Source of the DNA: Sphingomonas montana
GTDB taxonomy: Bacteria > Pseudomonadota > Alphaproteobacteria > Sphingomonadales > Sphingomonadaceae
Direction: 5' to 3'
Length of the DNA: 64,000 bases
NCBI RefSeq assembly: GCF_001956315.1
Contig: NZ_MOLY01000030.1
Coordinates: 1 to 64,000 of the forward strand
Shown here piece after piece: positions 50,628-58,738 of the stretch; within the stretch, counting starts at the first letter, position 1, and each line of letters begins with the position of its first letter. The translations under genes and the position numbers were made by a program. The notes beneath the pieces were generated by a model. The model saw nothing but the letters and a program-made list of their open reading frames with translations, did no database searches and had not been told where the DNA came from.

Positions 50628-50890
50628 AGCCGCATCTGCCGATAAGGCCGCCACAGCGCCGCCACCACGGCGGGCGGCCCCGCATCGTCGTCACGATGTG
50701 CATGGAAATGTGCCGCCAGTCGCACGATCCCTTGGCGCACCGCCGCCGGCACCTCCGTCCCCAGCGGCGCCCCCAGGAACCGTTCCGCCACGCCTTCCGC
50801 CGCCGCGACCAGCGTCGCGATCAACGCATCCTCCGCATCCGTCTCCAGGCGTAGATACGCCTTCACCTCGTCGATCCCGACCGCTGCCAT
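50624..50890 (-). CDS. GTA head-tail connector (gp6)
   Basis: An 88-aa helical connector of the HK97 gp6 type: VGIDEVKAYLRLETDAEDAL, IATLVAAAEGVAERFLGAPL and RQGIVRLAAHFHAHRDD. ATG 50890 is chosen because AAGGAGGGG precedes it; a longer frame upstream only translates the adjoining repeat element. It is the first gene after the capsid gene. Confidence 0.88.
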   Translation of the reverse strand: MAAVGIDEVKAYLRLETDAEDALIATLVAAAEGVAERFLGAPLGTEVPAAVRQGIVRLAAHFHAHRDDDAGPPAVVAALWRPYRQMRL

Positions 50891-50911
50891 CCCACCCCTC
50901 CTTCCAATGGA

Positions 50912-50995
50912 CTCCGTTCGGTTCGCGCAAGCGCCGAGCGAAGCCGAGAACCCTGCGCAACGGCAATGTTCTCGACAGGCTCGAACCAAACGGAG
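50912..50995. repeat. Inverted repeat CTCCGTTCGGTTCG...CGAACCAAACGGAG
   Basis: The outer arms (50912-50925 and 50982-50995) match with one mismatch, and inner CCGAGAACC/GTTCTCG segments pair further. The element fills the capsid-connector gap and carries the GAGCGAAG-CGAG core also seen at 54045. Confidence 0.7.
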
Positions 50996-51019
50996 GTAGG
51001 CTGTTGACATTGCCGAAGA

Positions 51020-52045
51020 TCAGCCGGCCGAGAACCGCATCAGCTTGATCGCCTCGGCATTCACCACCGCACCCCCCACCCGCTTGGTGGCGTAGAAGTG
51101 GACGAACGGCTTGTTGGTGAACGGATCGCGCAGGATCTGCGTCTCCTGCCGTTCCGCGATCAGGTAACCGACCCGGAAATTGCCGAACGCGATACCCAGG
51201 CTGTTGGCCGCCACGTCGGGCATGTCCTCGGCCTCCACCACCGGATAGCCCAGCAGCGTATCGGGCCGCCCCTCGATCAGCCCCGCCTGCCACAGGAACG
51301 CTCCGTCCGCAGTCTTCACCTTGCGGATCAGCGACAGCGTCGCGCTGTTCATCACGAACGACGCACCCTGCCGGTACGGACTGCGCAGCGCCTGGACCAG
51401 ATCGATCAGCCGGTCCTGCGCATTGCTGCCGAACCCGCCCGCCGCACCCGACGGCACATATTGCAGCGTCCCGAACGCCCGGGTCGCGTCCCCCTCCGGC
51501 GCCACCGATTCGGCCAGGAACCCGCGCGGCCGGTTCACCCCGTTTCCGGCCACGAACGCCGCCCCCTCGGCGCGCGCGAACTCGGTCGCCACCTCGTTCG
51601 CCAGCCAGTGCTCCACGTCGAACGCCGCATCGTCCAGCATCGCCTGGCTCGCCGCGGGATTGGCGTACAGCTCACCCATCGGCGGCGCGATTTCCGCGAA
51701 CACCGGCGTGCCCGTCTCCGGCCGCCCCGCCGTCTCGGCCACCCAGCCGGACGGCGTCGCCCCGCGCGTCACCAGCTTGCGATACCCCGCGGTCCCGACC
51801 TTGACGACCTGCGCGATCGACCGGATCGGCGAGATGCTCGCCAACGTCGCATCGATCCGCCGGTCGATCTCCTCCGGCACGGCATAACCGCCCGCCGCAT
51901 CGGTGACGCCGTTCACGCTCTTCAGCTCGACGCCCACCTCCCGCCCGGCGCGGAGATAGCCTTCCACGAACGCCGTCACCGCGCCATCCGCCCGCGCACC
52001 CGACAGGGCCGGCCGCCCAAACGCATCTGCCTTCACTTCGTACAT
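51020..52045 (-). CDS. GTA HK97-fold major capsid protein (gp5)
   Basis: A 341-aa capsid subunit. The HK97 fold is indicated by LKSVNGVTDAAGGYAVPEEI, RSIAQVVKVGTAGYRKLVTR, EIAPPMGELYANPAASQAML and the C-terminal QETQILRDPFTNKPFVHFYA. The short N-terminal region before residue 35 suggests little or no scaffold (delta) domain in this polypeptide. ATG 52045 is chosen for AGGAGAGACAT upstream. A repeat element follows the gene. Confidence 0.95.
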   Translation of the reverse strand: MYEVKADAFGRPALSGARADGAVTAFVEGYLRAGREVGVELKSVNGVTDAAGGYAVPEEIDRRIDATLASISPIRSIAQVVKVGTAGYRKLVTRGATPSGWVAETAGRPETGTPVFAEIAPPMGELYANPAASQAMLDDAAFDVEHWLANEVATEFARAEGAAFVAGNGVNRPRGFLAESVAPEGDATRAFGTLQYVPSGAAGGFGSNAQDRLIDLVQALRSPYRQGASFVMNSATLSLIRKVKTADGAFLWQAGLIEGRPDTLLGYPVVEAEDMPDVAANSLGIAFGNFRVGYLIAERQETQILRDPFTNKPFVHFYATKRVGGAVVNAEAIKLMRFSAG

Positions 52046-52088
52046 ATGTCTCTCCTGTTGAAAATCTTGCGTCGGCAAGGCGGTCGCC

Positions 52089-52493
52089 TCACCAGACCCG
52101 ATCGACCCGGGCGCCCGGCTGCATCGGCACCGTCACCAGAGACACCTCGAGTAGGTCGACCTCTATCAGTTCACGATATGTTCCCCGGCGTTCATGCCGT
52201 GAACGGTAACCGAACGACAATCCTGTCACCGCGCCGGCCAGCAACGCCGCCGCCATCGCCGATCCCGCCGGCACCTGTCCGGCGACACGCAGCCCGCGCG
52301 CATCCTCGACCAGCGCATCGATCGTCCCGACCGGCCGCAACCCGCCATGCTGACGCAGCAACGCGACCCGCCCCGGCCGCTCCGCAAGGCTCCGCGCAAA
52401 CGCCCCCGCCCGCACGATATCGCCGCCCCGGTCCACCACGTCGAACAACGCGGCATAGCCCTCGAACCGCACCATTTTCCCCGGCCGTCTCAT
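52089..52493 (-). CDS. GTA prohead protease (gp4)
   Basis: A 134-aa HK97-type serine protease that processes the capsid. The start of the fold is VRFEGYAALFDVVDRGGDIV; the catalytic His is in VALLRQHGGLRPVGTI and the Ser in AVTGLSFGYRSR. The C-terminus LLEVSLVTVPMQPGARV is typical. Its start overlaps the DUF6127 gene stop as ATGA. Confidence 0.92.
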   Translation of the reverse strand: MRRPGKMVRFEGYAALFDVVDRGGDIVRAGAFARSLAERPGRVALLRQHGGLRPVGTIDALVEDARGLRVAGQVPAGSAMAAALLAGAVTGLSFGYRSRHERRGTYRELIEVDLLEVSLVTVPMQPGARVDRVW

Positions 52494-52801
52494 GGCTTCA
52501 GCAGCTCGGTCAGCCCCAGCCGCGCCGCCATCGCGACCACCAGCAGCGCCAGCACGATCCGCATGACCCAGGCCAGCACCGCGTTACGGGTCGAAATCTT
52601 CGCATCGCGCCACGCTTTCAAAAGCTCGCGCAACGCACTGATATCGTTACGGGCGGACGCATCGCTCAGCCCGAGCCGCTCCAGCGCGCGGCTCGCGCCC
52701 GCCTCGCTCGCCTCCTCGATCAGGGCGCGCAGCGTCACCAGCCCCGCCCCCTCCTCCTCTGCCTGGGCTAGCAACCGGGCCAGCATCGCCACATCGGTCA
52801 T
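52490..52801 (-). CDS. DUF6127 family protein (gp3.5 position)
   Basis: A 103-aa, mostly helical protein with one C-terminal membrane segment (VLAWVMRIVLALLVVAMAAR). The segments AEEEGAGLVTLRALIEEASE and GASRALERLGLSDASARNDI match DUF6127, which lies next to the portal in sphingomonad GTA clusters. ATG 52801 follows GGGGGAGG, better than the GTG five codons upstream. A membrane role in assembly is possible but unknown. Confidence 0.85.
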   Translation of the reverse strand: MTDVAMLARLLAQAEEEGAGLVTLRALIEEASEAGASRALERLGLSDASARNDISALRELLKAWRDAKISTRNAVLAWVMRIVLALLVVAMAARLGLTELLKP

Positions 52802-52845
52802 CGCATCCTCCCCCACACCGTTCGTACGTTACCCGGCGAAGGCCT

Positions 52846-52880
52846 CGGCCTAGGTGAAACGGCGCCGTTCAGGCCCCGGC
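52846..52880. repeat. GGCCTAGGTGAAAC repeat, copy 2, overlapping the portal stop codon
   Basis: GGCCTAGGTGAAAC (52846-52859) and GGCCCCGGCC (52871-52880) match copy 1 at 26842-26876 with the same spacing. The portal stop codon (52869-52871) falls inside it, so the last portal residues are repeat-derived. Confidence 0.65.
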
Positions 52881-54008
52881 CTCCGCCGAGGCGCCCGCCG
52901 CATCCACCTCCACCGCAAACCCCAGCAATTCGCGCTTCTCAGCCCGCGACAGGAAATCCGCCGCCGCCACCTGCCCCCACAGCGCGGCGCGATCGCCCGA
53001 AAGCGCCGGCACCGCATCCAGGTCGACGACCAGCGCCAGCCCCGGCCACCATGCCGCCAGCCCTTCCGACACACCATCGAGCAACCGCGCCACCAGCGGC
53101 AGCACCGTCAGCCGCCACAGCGCGCGGCTCGCCTCCGCATAATTGGCGTAGGTATTGTCGCCCGGCAGCCCGAGCAGCATCGGCGGCACACCGAACGCCA
53201 GCGCGATCTCGCGCGCCGCCGCGGCCTTCAGCCCGACAAAATCCATATCGGCCGGCGACAGGCTCATCGCCTGCCATTTCAGCCCCCCCTCCAGCAGCAT
53301 CGGCCGCCCGGCGTTGCTGGATCCCGCGAAGCTCGCCTCCATCTCCGCCTTCAACCGGTCATACTGGTCGCGGCTCAGCACCGCCCCCGGCTCGCCCGGA
53401 TCATAGACCAGCGCGCCGGACGGCCGCGCCGCATTGTCGAGCAGCGCCTTGTTCCACTGCGTCGCGGCGTTGTGGATCGCCACCGGCCCCGCCGCCGCCC
53501 CCAGCGACCCTACGCCATAATGGTCGTCGAGCGGATGCAGCGCCTTCAAGTGCACGACGCCCCCCGCGCCGCCCTCCCCGGCTACCGGATAGCGCGTCGT
53601 CACCGTCCCGGCCTGATACCGGTACGCCACCGGCCACCCACCCGCATCCGCCTCCACGGTCACTCGCTCGGGCCTGAGCGGATACAGCGCCTCCGGCACC
53701 CCGTCCGCCCCGCACCCGATCAGCAGATAGGCGTTCCCGTGCAACAGCATCTGCGCCGCCACCGTCTCCAGCACCGGCTTCACGATCCGTTCCGCGACAT
53801 GCCCCTGCTCGGCCGCCAGCACCGTCACGCTGCCACACGCATCCGCCACCATCCGCACCGATCGCTGCGCCACCGCATTGCCCAGATACGCCGCCCGCAC
53901 CTGCGCCTCGTACCCGCGCGGCCAATCCCCCAGCACGCCGCCCCCCGCACTCCGCACCAACGCCGGACGCGCCTCCGCACGTCCGGACTTCCGCCCGAAC
54001 AACCACAT
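52869..54008 (-). CDS. GTA portal protein (gp3)
   Basis: A 379-aa HK97-type portal, the ring through which DNA enters and leaves the head. Signatures are NAVAQRSVRMVADACGSVTV, LLHGNAYLLIGCGADGVPEA, GLKAAAAREIALAFGVPPML and GDNTYANYAEASRALWRLTV. ATG 54008 is chosen because GGAGGAG precedes it; an upstream in-frame extension merely translates the spacer repeat. The C-terminus enters the palindromic repeat at 52846-52880. Confidence 0.94.
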   Translation of the reverse strand: MWLFGRKSGRAEARPALVRSAGGGVLGDWPRGYEAQVRAAYLGNAVAQRSVRMVADACGSVTVLAAEQGHVAERIVKPVLETVAAQMLLHGNAYLLIGCGADGVPEALYPLRPERVTVEADAGGWPVAYRYQAGTVTTRYPVAGEGGAGGVVHLKALHPLDDHYGVGSLGAAAGPVAIHNAATQWNKALLDNAARPSGALVYDPGEPGAVLSRDQYDRLKAEMEASFAGSSNAGRPMLLEGGLKWQAMSLSPADMDFVGLKAAAAREIALAFGVPPMLLGLPGDNTYANYAEASRALWRLTVLPLVARLLDGVSEGLAAWWPGLALVVDLDAVPALSGDRAALWGQVAAADFLSRAEKRELLGFAVEVDAAGASAEAGA

Positions 54009-54040
54009 GATCGCGCTCCTCCAGAAAACCAAAACCGTCC

Positions 54041-54084
54041 ATCCCGAGCGAAGTCGAGGGACCCGTCGAGCGCAGCCGAGACGC
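54041..54084. repeat. CGAGCGAAGTCGAGGG repeat in the terL-portal gap
   Basis: CCCGAGCGAAGTCGAGGGAC is followed by GTCGAGCGCAGCCGAGACG. The core resembles the element at 50912-50995 (CCGAGCGAAGCCGAGAACC). Confidence 0.6.
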
Positions 54085-54099
54085 GCACAGCCTACGAGG

Positions 54100-55410
54100 C
54101 TACAAAACCCGCAAACCCGGCGCGCCACCCCCGCGCCCCAGCATCAGCTCGGTCATCGCCCACACCAGCGCATCCGCCCGGTCCGGCGACCGCCCCGGCC
54201 CCACATAAGCGCCGCCCGACAGCAACCCCGCCAGCTCGTCCTCAAGCCGCGGAAACGCGCCGACATGCACCGCGCGACCGGCCTCGTACAGCGCCGCCAC
54301 CGGTTCCGCCCGCGCCACTTTGCCGCGGCTGGCATGGACCAGCTTCACCGGCATCGCGCGGTTCGCGGCGCGCAGCACGCTGTCGACCATCGCACCGCCG
54401 TTGTTCGCCTCCGCCACCACGCGATCCGCCCCGTGCGTCGCGGCCGCATCCGCCACCGCCTGCGCCCAGCCTTCCGGGCTTGCGCCCTGCACGCTGGCGT
54501 CCGCGATCACCTGCGCCACCCCGTCCGCGCCCAGCGTCGCCACCACGATCCCGCACGCGTCCGACGTCGCCGTCGCCCCCGCCGGCGGATCGACCGCCAC
54601 CACCGTCCGCACCGCGGGCACCGCCACGTCGCGCCGGCACGCCTCGATCAGCGCGCGGCTCCACAGCGCACCGTCGATCTCCTCGATCAGCTCGCCGTCC
54701 AGCTCCTGCCGCCCCAGCCGCGTGCCGCCGTACAGCGCGTCCATCGTCGCCACGAACGAGTCCGCTAGGTTCGCGCGATTGTCCGCGGTCCGCCCGCGCG
54801 TCACCACCATGCCCGGCATCGCGACCAGCCGCCGGACCAGCGGCACCGGCCGCGGCGTCGTGGTCGCCACGATGCGGGGCAAGCGGCCCAACCGCAATCC
54901 CATCGCCAGATTGTCCCACGCCGCATCGCCCCCCTTCCATTTCGCGATCTCGTCCGCCCAGGCCACATGATGCTGCGGCCCGCGCAGCGCTTCCGGTTCG
55001 GCAGCGGAATAGACGAAGGCCGTCCCCCCGCCCGGCCACCGCAACCGGCGCAGCGACGGCTCCCAAACCGGCCGCGCGTGCGGCGGCGCGATCGCCAGCA
55101 GCCCGCTCTCCCCCTCCACCATCACCGCCCGCGCTTCCGCATAGGTCGCGCCGACCAGCGCCGCCTGCACCCCCGGCCGCCCCTCCACCTGCGCGCGCAG
55201 CCATTCCGCCCCGGCGCGCGTCTTGCCGAACCCGCGCCCGCCCAGCATCAGCCATACCCGCCAGTCGCCCGCCGGCGCACGCTGCCCCGGCCGCGCCCAC
55301 AGGTCCCAGCGATGCTCCAGCCCGCGCGCACCTTCGCCCAGCCGCCGCAACATCCGCTTCCGCTCGCGATCGGGCAGTAACGCCAGCGTTTCGCCCAGCG
55401 ATCGTTCCAA
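54100..55410 (-). CDS. terL: GTA large terminase (gp2)
   Basis: A 436-aa packaging motor. The ATPase domain has Walker A LGGRGFGKTRAGAEWL and Walker B HHVAWADEIAKW. The nuclease domain has its acidic residues in VVAVDPPAGATATSDACG, VVAEANNGGAMVDSVL and PDRADALVWAMTEL. The C-motif ATTTPRPV is also present. GTAs package host DNA by headful with such an enzyme. TTG 55410 is the start, 12 bases after the small terminase stop, with GGGGGCGGG upstream. Confidence 0.95.
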   Translation of the reverse strand: MERSLGETLALLPDRERKRMLRRLGEGARGLEHRWDLWARPGQRAPAGDWRVWLMLGGRGFGKTRAGAEWLRAQVEGRPGVQAALVGATYAEARAVMVEGESGLLAIAPPHARPVWEPSLRRLRWPGGGTAFVYSAAEPEALRGPQHHVAWADEIAKWKGGDAAWDNLAMGLRLGRLPRIVATTTPRPVPLVRRLVAMPGMVVTRGRTADNRANLADSFVATMDALYGGTRLGRQELDGELIEEIDGALWSRALIEACRRDVAVPAVRTVVAVDPPAGATATSDACGIVVATLGADGVAQVIADASVQGASPEGWAQAVADAAATHGADRVVAEANNGGAMVDSVLRAANRAMPVKLVHASRGKVARAEPVAALYEAGRAVHVGAFPRLEDELAGLLSGGAYVGPGRSPDRADALVWAMTELMLGRGGGAPGLRVL

Positions 55411-55422
55411 GGCCCGCCCCCT

Positions 55423-55896
55423 TCATTCCGCCACGCTTTCCAGTCGCCGCTTCATCTCCGTGAACTTCTCCTCGATCCGCTGCGCTACCACGGCCAGGTC
55501 ATCGATCTCCTCGAAGATATCGGTCGCCTGCACCGCCGCCCGGTGTTGCCGCAGCAGCTGCAACCAGGTCCGCTCCTCCTGGCTGGTCGGCGCGTTGCGC
55601 TCCGCCTCTCCCCCCGCAGCGCGTTCCAGCGCGCGTTGCAGCATCCGCAGTTCCAGCCGCAGATAGCCTTCCGACAACGCGCGCAAGAACAGCGTGCGGA
55701 ACTTCGAATCCATCTGCCGCCGCTGCCAAGCCCGCTTGTCGGTCGTCCCCACCGCGATCGCGGACCGCGTCACGTTGGCGGACCCGGCCAGTTCCACCAG
55801 GAACGCTTTCTCAATCGTCGCCGACCAGCTGTCGGACTTCTGCGGCTTGTCGGGCTTGTCGGGCCTGGCCTCGTCCGCGGTCGCTTTCTCTCCCAC
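55423..55896 (-). CDS. GTA small terminase-like protein (gp1), first gene of the cluster
   Basis: A 157-aa protein. A disordered charged N-terminus (about 1-22) precedes an HTH-like segment (FLVELAGSANVTRSAIAVGT, then DKRAWQRRQMDSKFRTLFLR) and a long helical C-terminus with LRLELRMLQRALERAAGGEA. Position directly before terL and the helical make-up fit RcGTA gp1, the TerS equivalent. GTG 55896 is the likely start, with a run of six G about eight bases upstream. A strong hairpin lies 22 bases upstream. Confidence 0.82.
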   Translation of the reverse strand: MGEKATADEARPDKPDKPQKSDSWSATIEKAFLVELAGSANVTRSAIAVGTTDKRAWQRRQMDSKFRTLFLRALSEGYLRLELRMLQRALERAAGGEAERNAPTSQEERTWLQLLRQHRAAVQATDIFEEIDDLAVVAQRIEEKFTEMKRRLESVAE

Positions 55897-55918
55897 GCGT
55901 CATGCCCCCCGGACGACG

Positions 55919-55952
55919 AAGGGGCCGGAAAGCGTCTCCGCCCCGGCCCCTT
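55919..55952. promoter_or_regulatory. 10-bp perfect hairpin in the GTA leader
   Basis: AAGGGGCCGG (55919-55928) pairs with CCGGCCCCTT (55943-55952) with a 14-base loop. It lies between the SOUL gene and the first GTA gene, on the strand that transcribes both. It could end the SOUL transcript or act as an attenuator that GTA transcription has to pass. No T-run follows on the minus strand. Confidence 0.55.
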
Positions 55953-56039
55953 TCGGAATTTCTCATCGTTCACGTCATGTGCCAGAACAGCGCACCGCTG
56001 TCAAGCGGTTTTAACCGATATGGTTCACTGCGTTATCTG

Positions 56040-56633
56040 TCAGACAACGGCCTGCCATACCTCATTATGCTTCAACGGCCCCGGAATGAACGGCGAGTTG
56101 AAGAACGCATGCTCCACGCCGCCGACCGGCTCCAGCCCGCGGGCCTTGATCCATGCCGCCAGCTGCGCGCTCTTTTCCGCCAGCAACGCATCGTCCGCCT
56201 TGCCCGCAAACCGCACCGTCGCCACCCGCCGCGCCGGGATCATGCTGATCTCGATCCCCGCGTCCGGCGTCGGCAGCGTGTCGCGCGTATAGGCCTTCGG
56301 CATCACGAAACTGACAGTCCACCCGCGCCCCTCGGTCCGCTCGGCCAGCACCGGCGCGGTCATCGCGATCTCGTCGCCCTCGCGGTGCTCGGCAAAGATG
56401 TAGCCCGCCAGCACGCCGAACCCCTGCCCCAGCGCGCGGTCGCGCCCGCCCGGCTGCACCGTCCGCGCGACCAGGATCGGCGGATAGCGCCGCAGTGCGA
56501 ACGTATCTTCCTCCTCGACGGTCACATAATCCGGCTTCTCGGTCGTCCGCTCGCGCAGCCAGTACAGCCCCGCCCCCGCCACCGCGACTGCCCCGACGCC
56601 AGCCGCCCAACGCCCGATCCTGCGATAATTCAT
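56040..56633 (-). CDS. SOUL-family haem-binding protein
   Basis: A 197-aa protein with an N-terminal membrane anchor or signal (WAAGVGAVAVAGAGLYWL, about 9-26) and a SOUL domain: YVTVEEEDTFALRRYPPILV, GDEIAMTAPVLAERTEGRGW, VSFVMPKAYTRDTLPTPDAG and the C-terminal GVEHAFFNSPFIPGPLKHNE. The family binds haem or tetrapyrroles in some members; activity here is unknown. TAGGAGC precedes the ATG. The GTA cluster starts 143 bases downstream on the same strand. Confidence 0.9.
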   Translation of the reverse strand: MNYRRIGRWAAGVGAVAVAGAGLYWLRERTTEKPDYVTVEEEDTFALRRYPPILVARTVQPGGRDRALGQGFGVLAGYIFAEHREGDEIAMTAPVLAERTEGRGWTVSFVMPKAYTRDTLPTPDAGIEISMIPARRVATVRFAGKADDALLAEKSAQLAAWIKARGLEPVGGVEHAFFNSPFIPGPLKHNEVWQAVV

Positions 56634-56668
56634 CGATTGCTCCTACGGTAAGCGCGAACACGCGCACC

Positions 56669-56761
56669 GTCATCCCAGCGGACGCTGGGATCCATTATCA
56701 CGACGGTTGCGGCTTTCCTGCCGCCGGAGTGATAATGGATCCAGACTTTCGTCAGGATGAC
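56669..56761. repeat. GTCATCC...GGATGAC palindromic repeat with TCCATTATCAC arms
   Basis: The ends GTCATCC (56669-56675) and GGATGAC (56755-56761) are inverted copies, and TCCATTATCAC (56691-56701) pairs perfectly with GTGATAATGGA (56729-56739). It is the same repeat type as 1086-1168 and lies between the ABC-F and SOUL genes. Confidence 0.75.
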
Positions 56762-56792
56762 CGACCAAGGCGAAGGATGGCGTGCGCCAGCC

Positions 56793-58670
56793 TCAGACCG
56801 CCTTTTCCAGCACTTCGGTCGCCGCGACCCACACCGCCTCGGCATCGGCCAGCCCGGCCTCCGCCTCCGCGCGCTTCTTCATCAGTTCGGACATCGTCAG
56901 CTTGGCATAGGCCGCCCCGGCCGATTTCGGATCGAACATCGCCAGGTCGATCTCGCCGCGCATCGCGGAGAATTTGGCCATCTCGCGCTCCGCGGCCTGC
57001 ACCGCTTTGCGCAAGCCCTGCGACCGTTCGCGCAGTTCGGCTGCCGCCTTGCGGTCCTGCTTCGACTTGTTCTTGCCGGCGCCCGACGCCGCATCGCCGG
57101 ACGTCCCGCCGGACCCCTTCAGCACCATGTCGGTATAGTCGTCCAGAGATCCCGAATATTCCTGCGCCGTCCCATTGTCGACCAGCACCAGCCGGTCCGC
57201 GGTCAGCTCCAGCATGTGCCGGTCATGGCTCACCAGCACCACTGCGCCCGAATAGTCGTTCAGCGCCTGGACCAGCGCCTCGCGCGAATCGACGTCCAGA
57301 TGGTTCGTCGGCTCGTCCAGGATCAGCATGTGCGGCGCCTCCCGCGTGATCAGCGCCAGCGCCAGCCGCGCCCGCTCGCCACCCGACAGCTTGCCGACCT
57401 TGGTCAGCGCCTTGTCGCCCGAAAACCCGAACCGCCCAAGCTGCGCGCGCACCGCGCCGGGGCTCATCCCCTTCATGATGCGCGTCATATGCTCCAGCGG
57501 CGTGTCCGACGTGTCGAGTTCCTCGACCTGGTACTGGGTGAAATACCCGACCTTCATCTTGCCGCTCGACGTCATCTCGCCGTCCATCGCGGGCAGCTGT
57601 GCCGCCAGCAGCCGCGCCAGCGTCGTCTTCCCGTTGCCGTTCCGCCCGAGCAGCGCGACCCGGTCGTCCGGGTCCAGCCGGAAATTCAGCCGTTGCAGGA
57701 TCGGCGTCTCGGCATACCCCACCGCCGCCATGTCCAGCGTCACCAGCGGCGGCCGCAGCTCGCTCGGGTCGGGAAAATTGAACGACAGCGTCGGATCCTC
57801 CGCAGCACTCGCGATCGGCTGCATCCGGGCCAGTGCCTTGGCGCGCGACTGCGCCTGCTTGGCGGTCGATGCCCGCGCCGAATTGCGCGCGATATAGTCC
57901 TGCAGCTTCTCGCGCTGCTTGGCCTGGCTTGCCCGCGCTGACTCCAGCTGCGCCAGCCGCTCGGCCCGCTGCCGCTCGAACGAGTCATACCCGCCCGCGT
58001 ACAGCGTCGTCGTGCCGTTCTCCAGGTGCAGGATATAGTCGACGACATTGTTCAGCAGGTCGCGCTCGTGGCTGATGACCACCATCGTCGCGCGGTAGCC
58101 CTTCAGGAAATTTTCCAGCCACATCGTGGCTTCCAGGTCGAGATGGTTCGACGGCTCGTCCAGCATCAGCAGGTCCGGCCCCGAGAACAGCAGCGCCGCC
58201 AGCGCGACGCGCATCTTCCAGCCACCCGAATAGCTGTCGAGCGGCCGCCCCTGCATTTCCTCGTCGAAACCCAGCCCGACCAAAATCCGCGCCGCCCGCG
58301 CCGGCGCGCCATAAGCGTCGATCGCGATCAGCCGTTCGTGCACCTCGCCCAGCTTGTCGAGGTCCTGTTCGGTCTCGCTGGCTTCCAGCAACGCCTTGCG
58401 TTCCAGGTCGGCGTCCAGCACCGTCTCGAACGGCGTCGCGGTGCCCGACGGCGCTTCCTGCGCGATATAGCCGATCTTGGCGCCCTTCGGCATCTCGACC
58501 GTGCCCTCGTCGGCATCGCCCAGGCCGCAGATGACCTTCATCAGGGTCGACTTGCCCGCGCCGTTCCGCCCGATCAGGCCGACGCGCGCCCGCGTCGGCA
58601 ACGCGGCGGTCGCGCGGTCGAGGATCGTGCGTCCGCCAAGACGCACCGTGATACCGTTCAGATTCAACAT
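56793..58670 (-). CDS. ABC-F family ATPase
   Basis: A 625-aa soluble protein with two ABC domains and no membrane segments. Domain 1 has Walker A GLIGRNGAGKSTLMKVI, signature SYSGGWKMRVALA and Walker B LLMLDEPSNHLDLE. The linker region follows. Domain 2 has ALLGRNGNGKTTLARLL, LSGGERARLALALI and LILDEPTNHLDVD. It ends in a charged coiled-coil (about 545-625). ABC-F proteins act on ribosomes, and this one resembles the Uup or YheS-like housekeeping types rather than a resistance factor. It is divergent from the DUF3297 gene. Confidence 0.93.
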   Translation of the reverse strand: MLNLNGITVRLGGRTILDRATAALPTRARVGLIGRNGAGKSTLMKVICGLGDADEGTVEMPKGAKIGYIAQEAPSGTATPFETVLDADLERKALLEASETEQDLDKLGEVHERLIAIDAYGAPARAARILVGLGFDEEMQGRPLDSYSGGWKMRVALAALLFSGPDLLMLDEPSNHLDLEATMWLENFLKGYRATMVVISHERDLLNNVVDYILHLENGTTTLYAGGYDSFERQRAERLAQLESARASQAKQREKLQDYIARNSARASTAKQAQSRAKALARMQPIASAAEDPTLSFNFPDPSELRPPLVTLDMAAVGYAETPILQRLNFRLDPDDRVALLGRNGNGKTTLARLLAAQLPAMDGEMTSSGKMKVGYFTQYQVEELDTSDTPLEHMTRIMKGMSPGAVRAQLGRFGFSGDKALTKVGKLSGGERARLALALITREAPHMLILDEPTNHLDVDSREALVQALNDYSGAVVLVSHDRHMLELTADRLVLVDNGTAQEYSGSLDDYTDMVLKGSGGTSGDAASGAGKNKSKQDRKAAAELRERSQGLRKAVQAAEREMAKFSAMRGEIDLAMFDPKSAGAAYAKLTMSELMKKRAEAEAGLADAEAVWVAATEVLEKAV

Positions 58671-58738
58671 GGCCGCGCCGATAGCGTAATTTGCTGCACC
58701 GCGCTATCGGACACGAAACACGAAACGGAATCCGCACC

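Noticed and set aside
52854-55463. An 869-codon plus-strand frame across the portal and terminase genes
   Set aside because: Pro/Ala/Arg-rich shadow of GC-rich minus-strand genes with recognisable domains.
41732-55896. The phage-like cluster as an ordinary prophage
   Set aside because: No integrase, att repeats, replication, lysis or lysogeny genes were found, and gene order follows RcGTA, so a GTA is the better reading.
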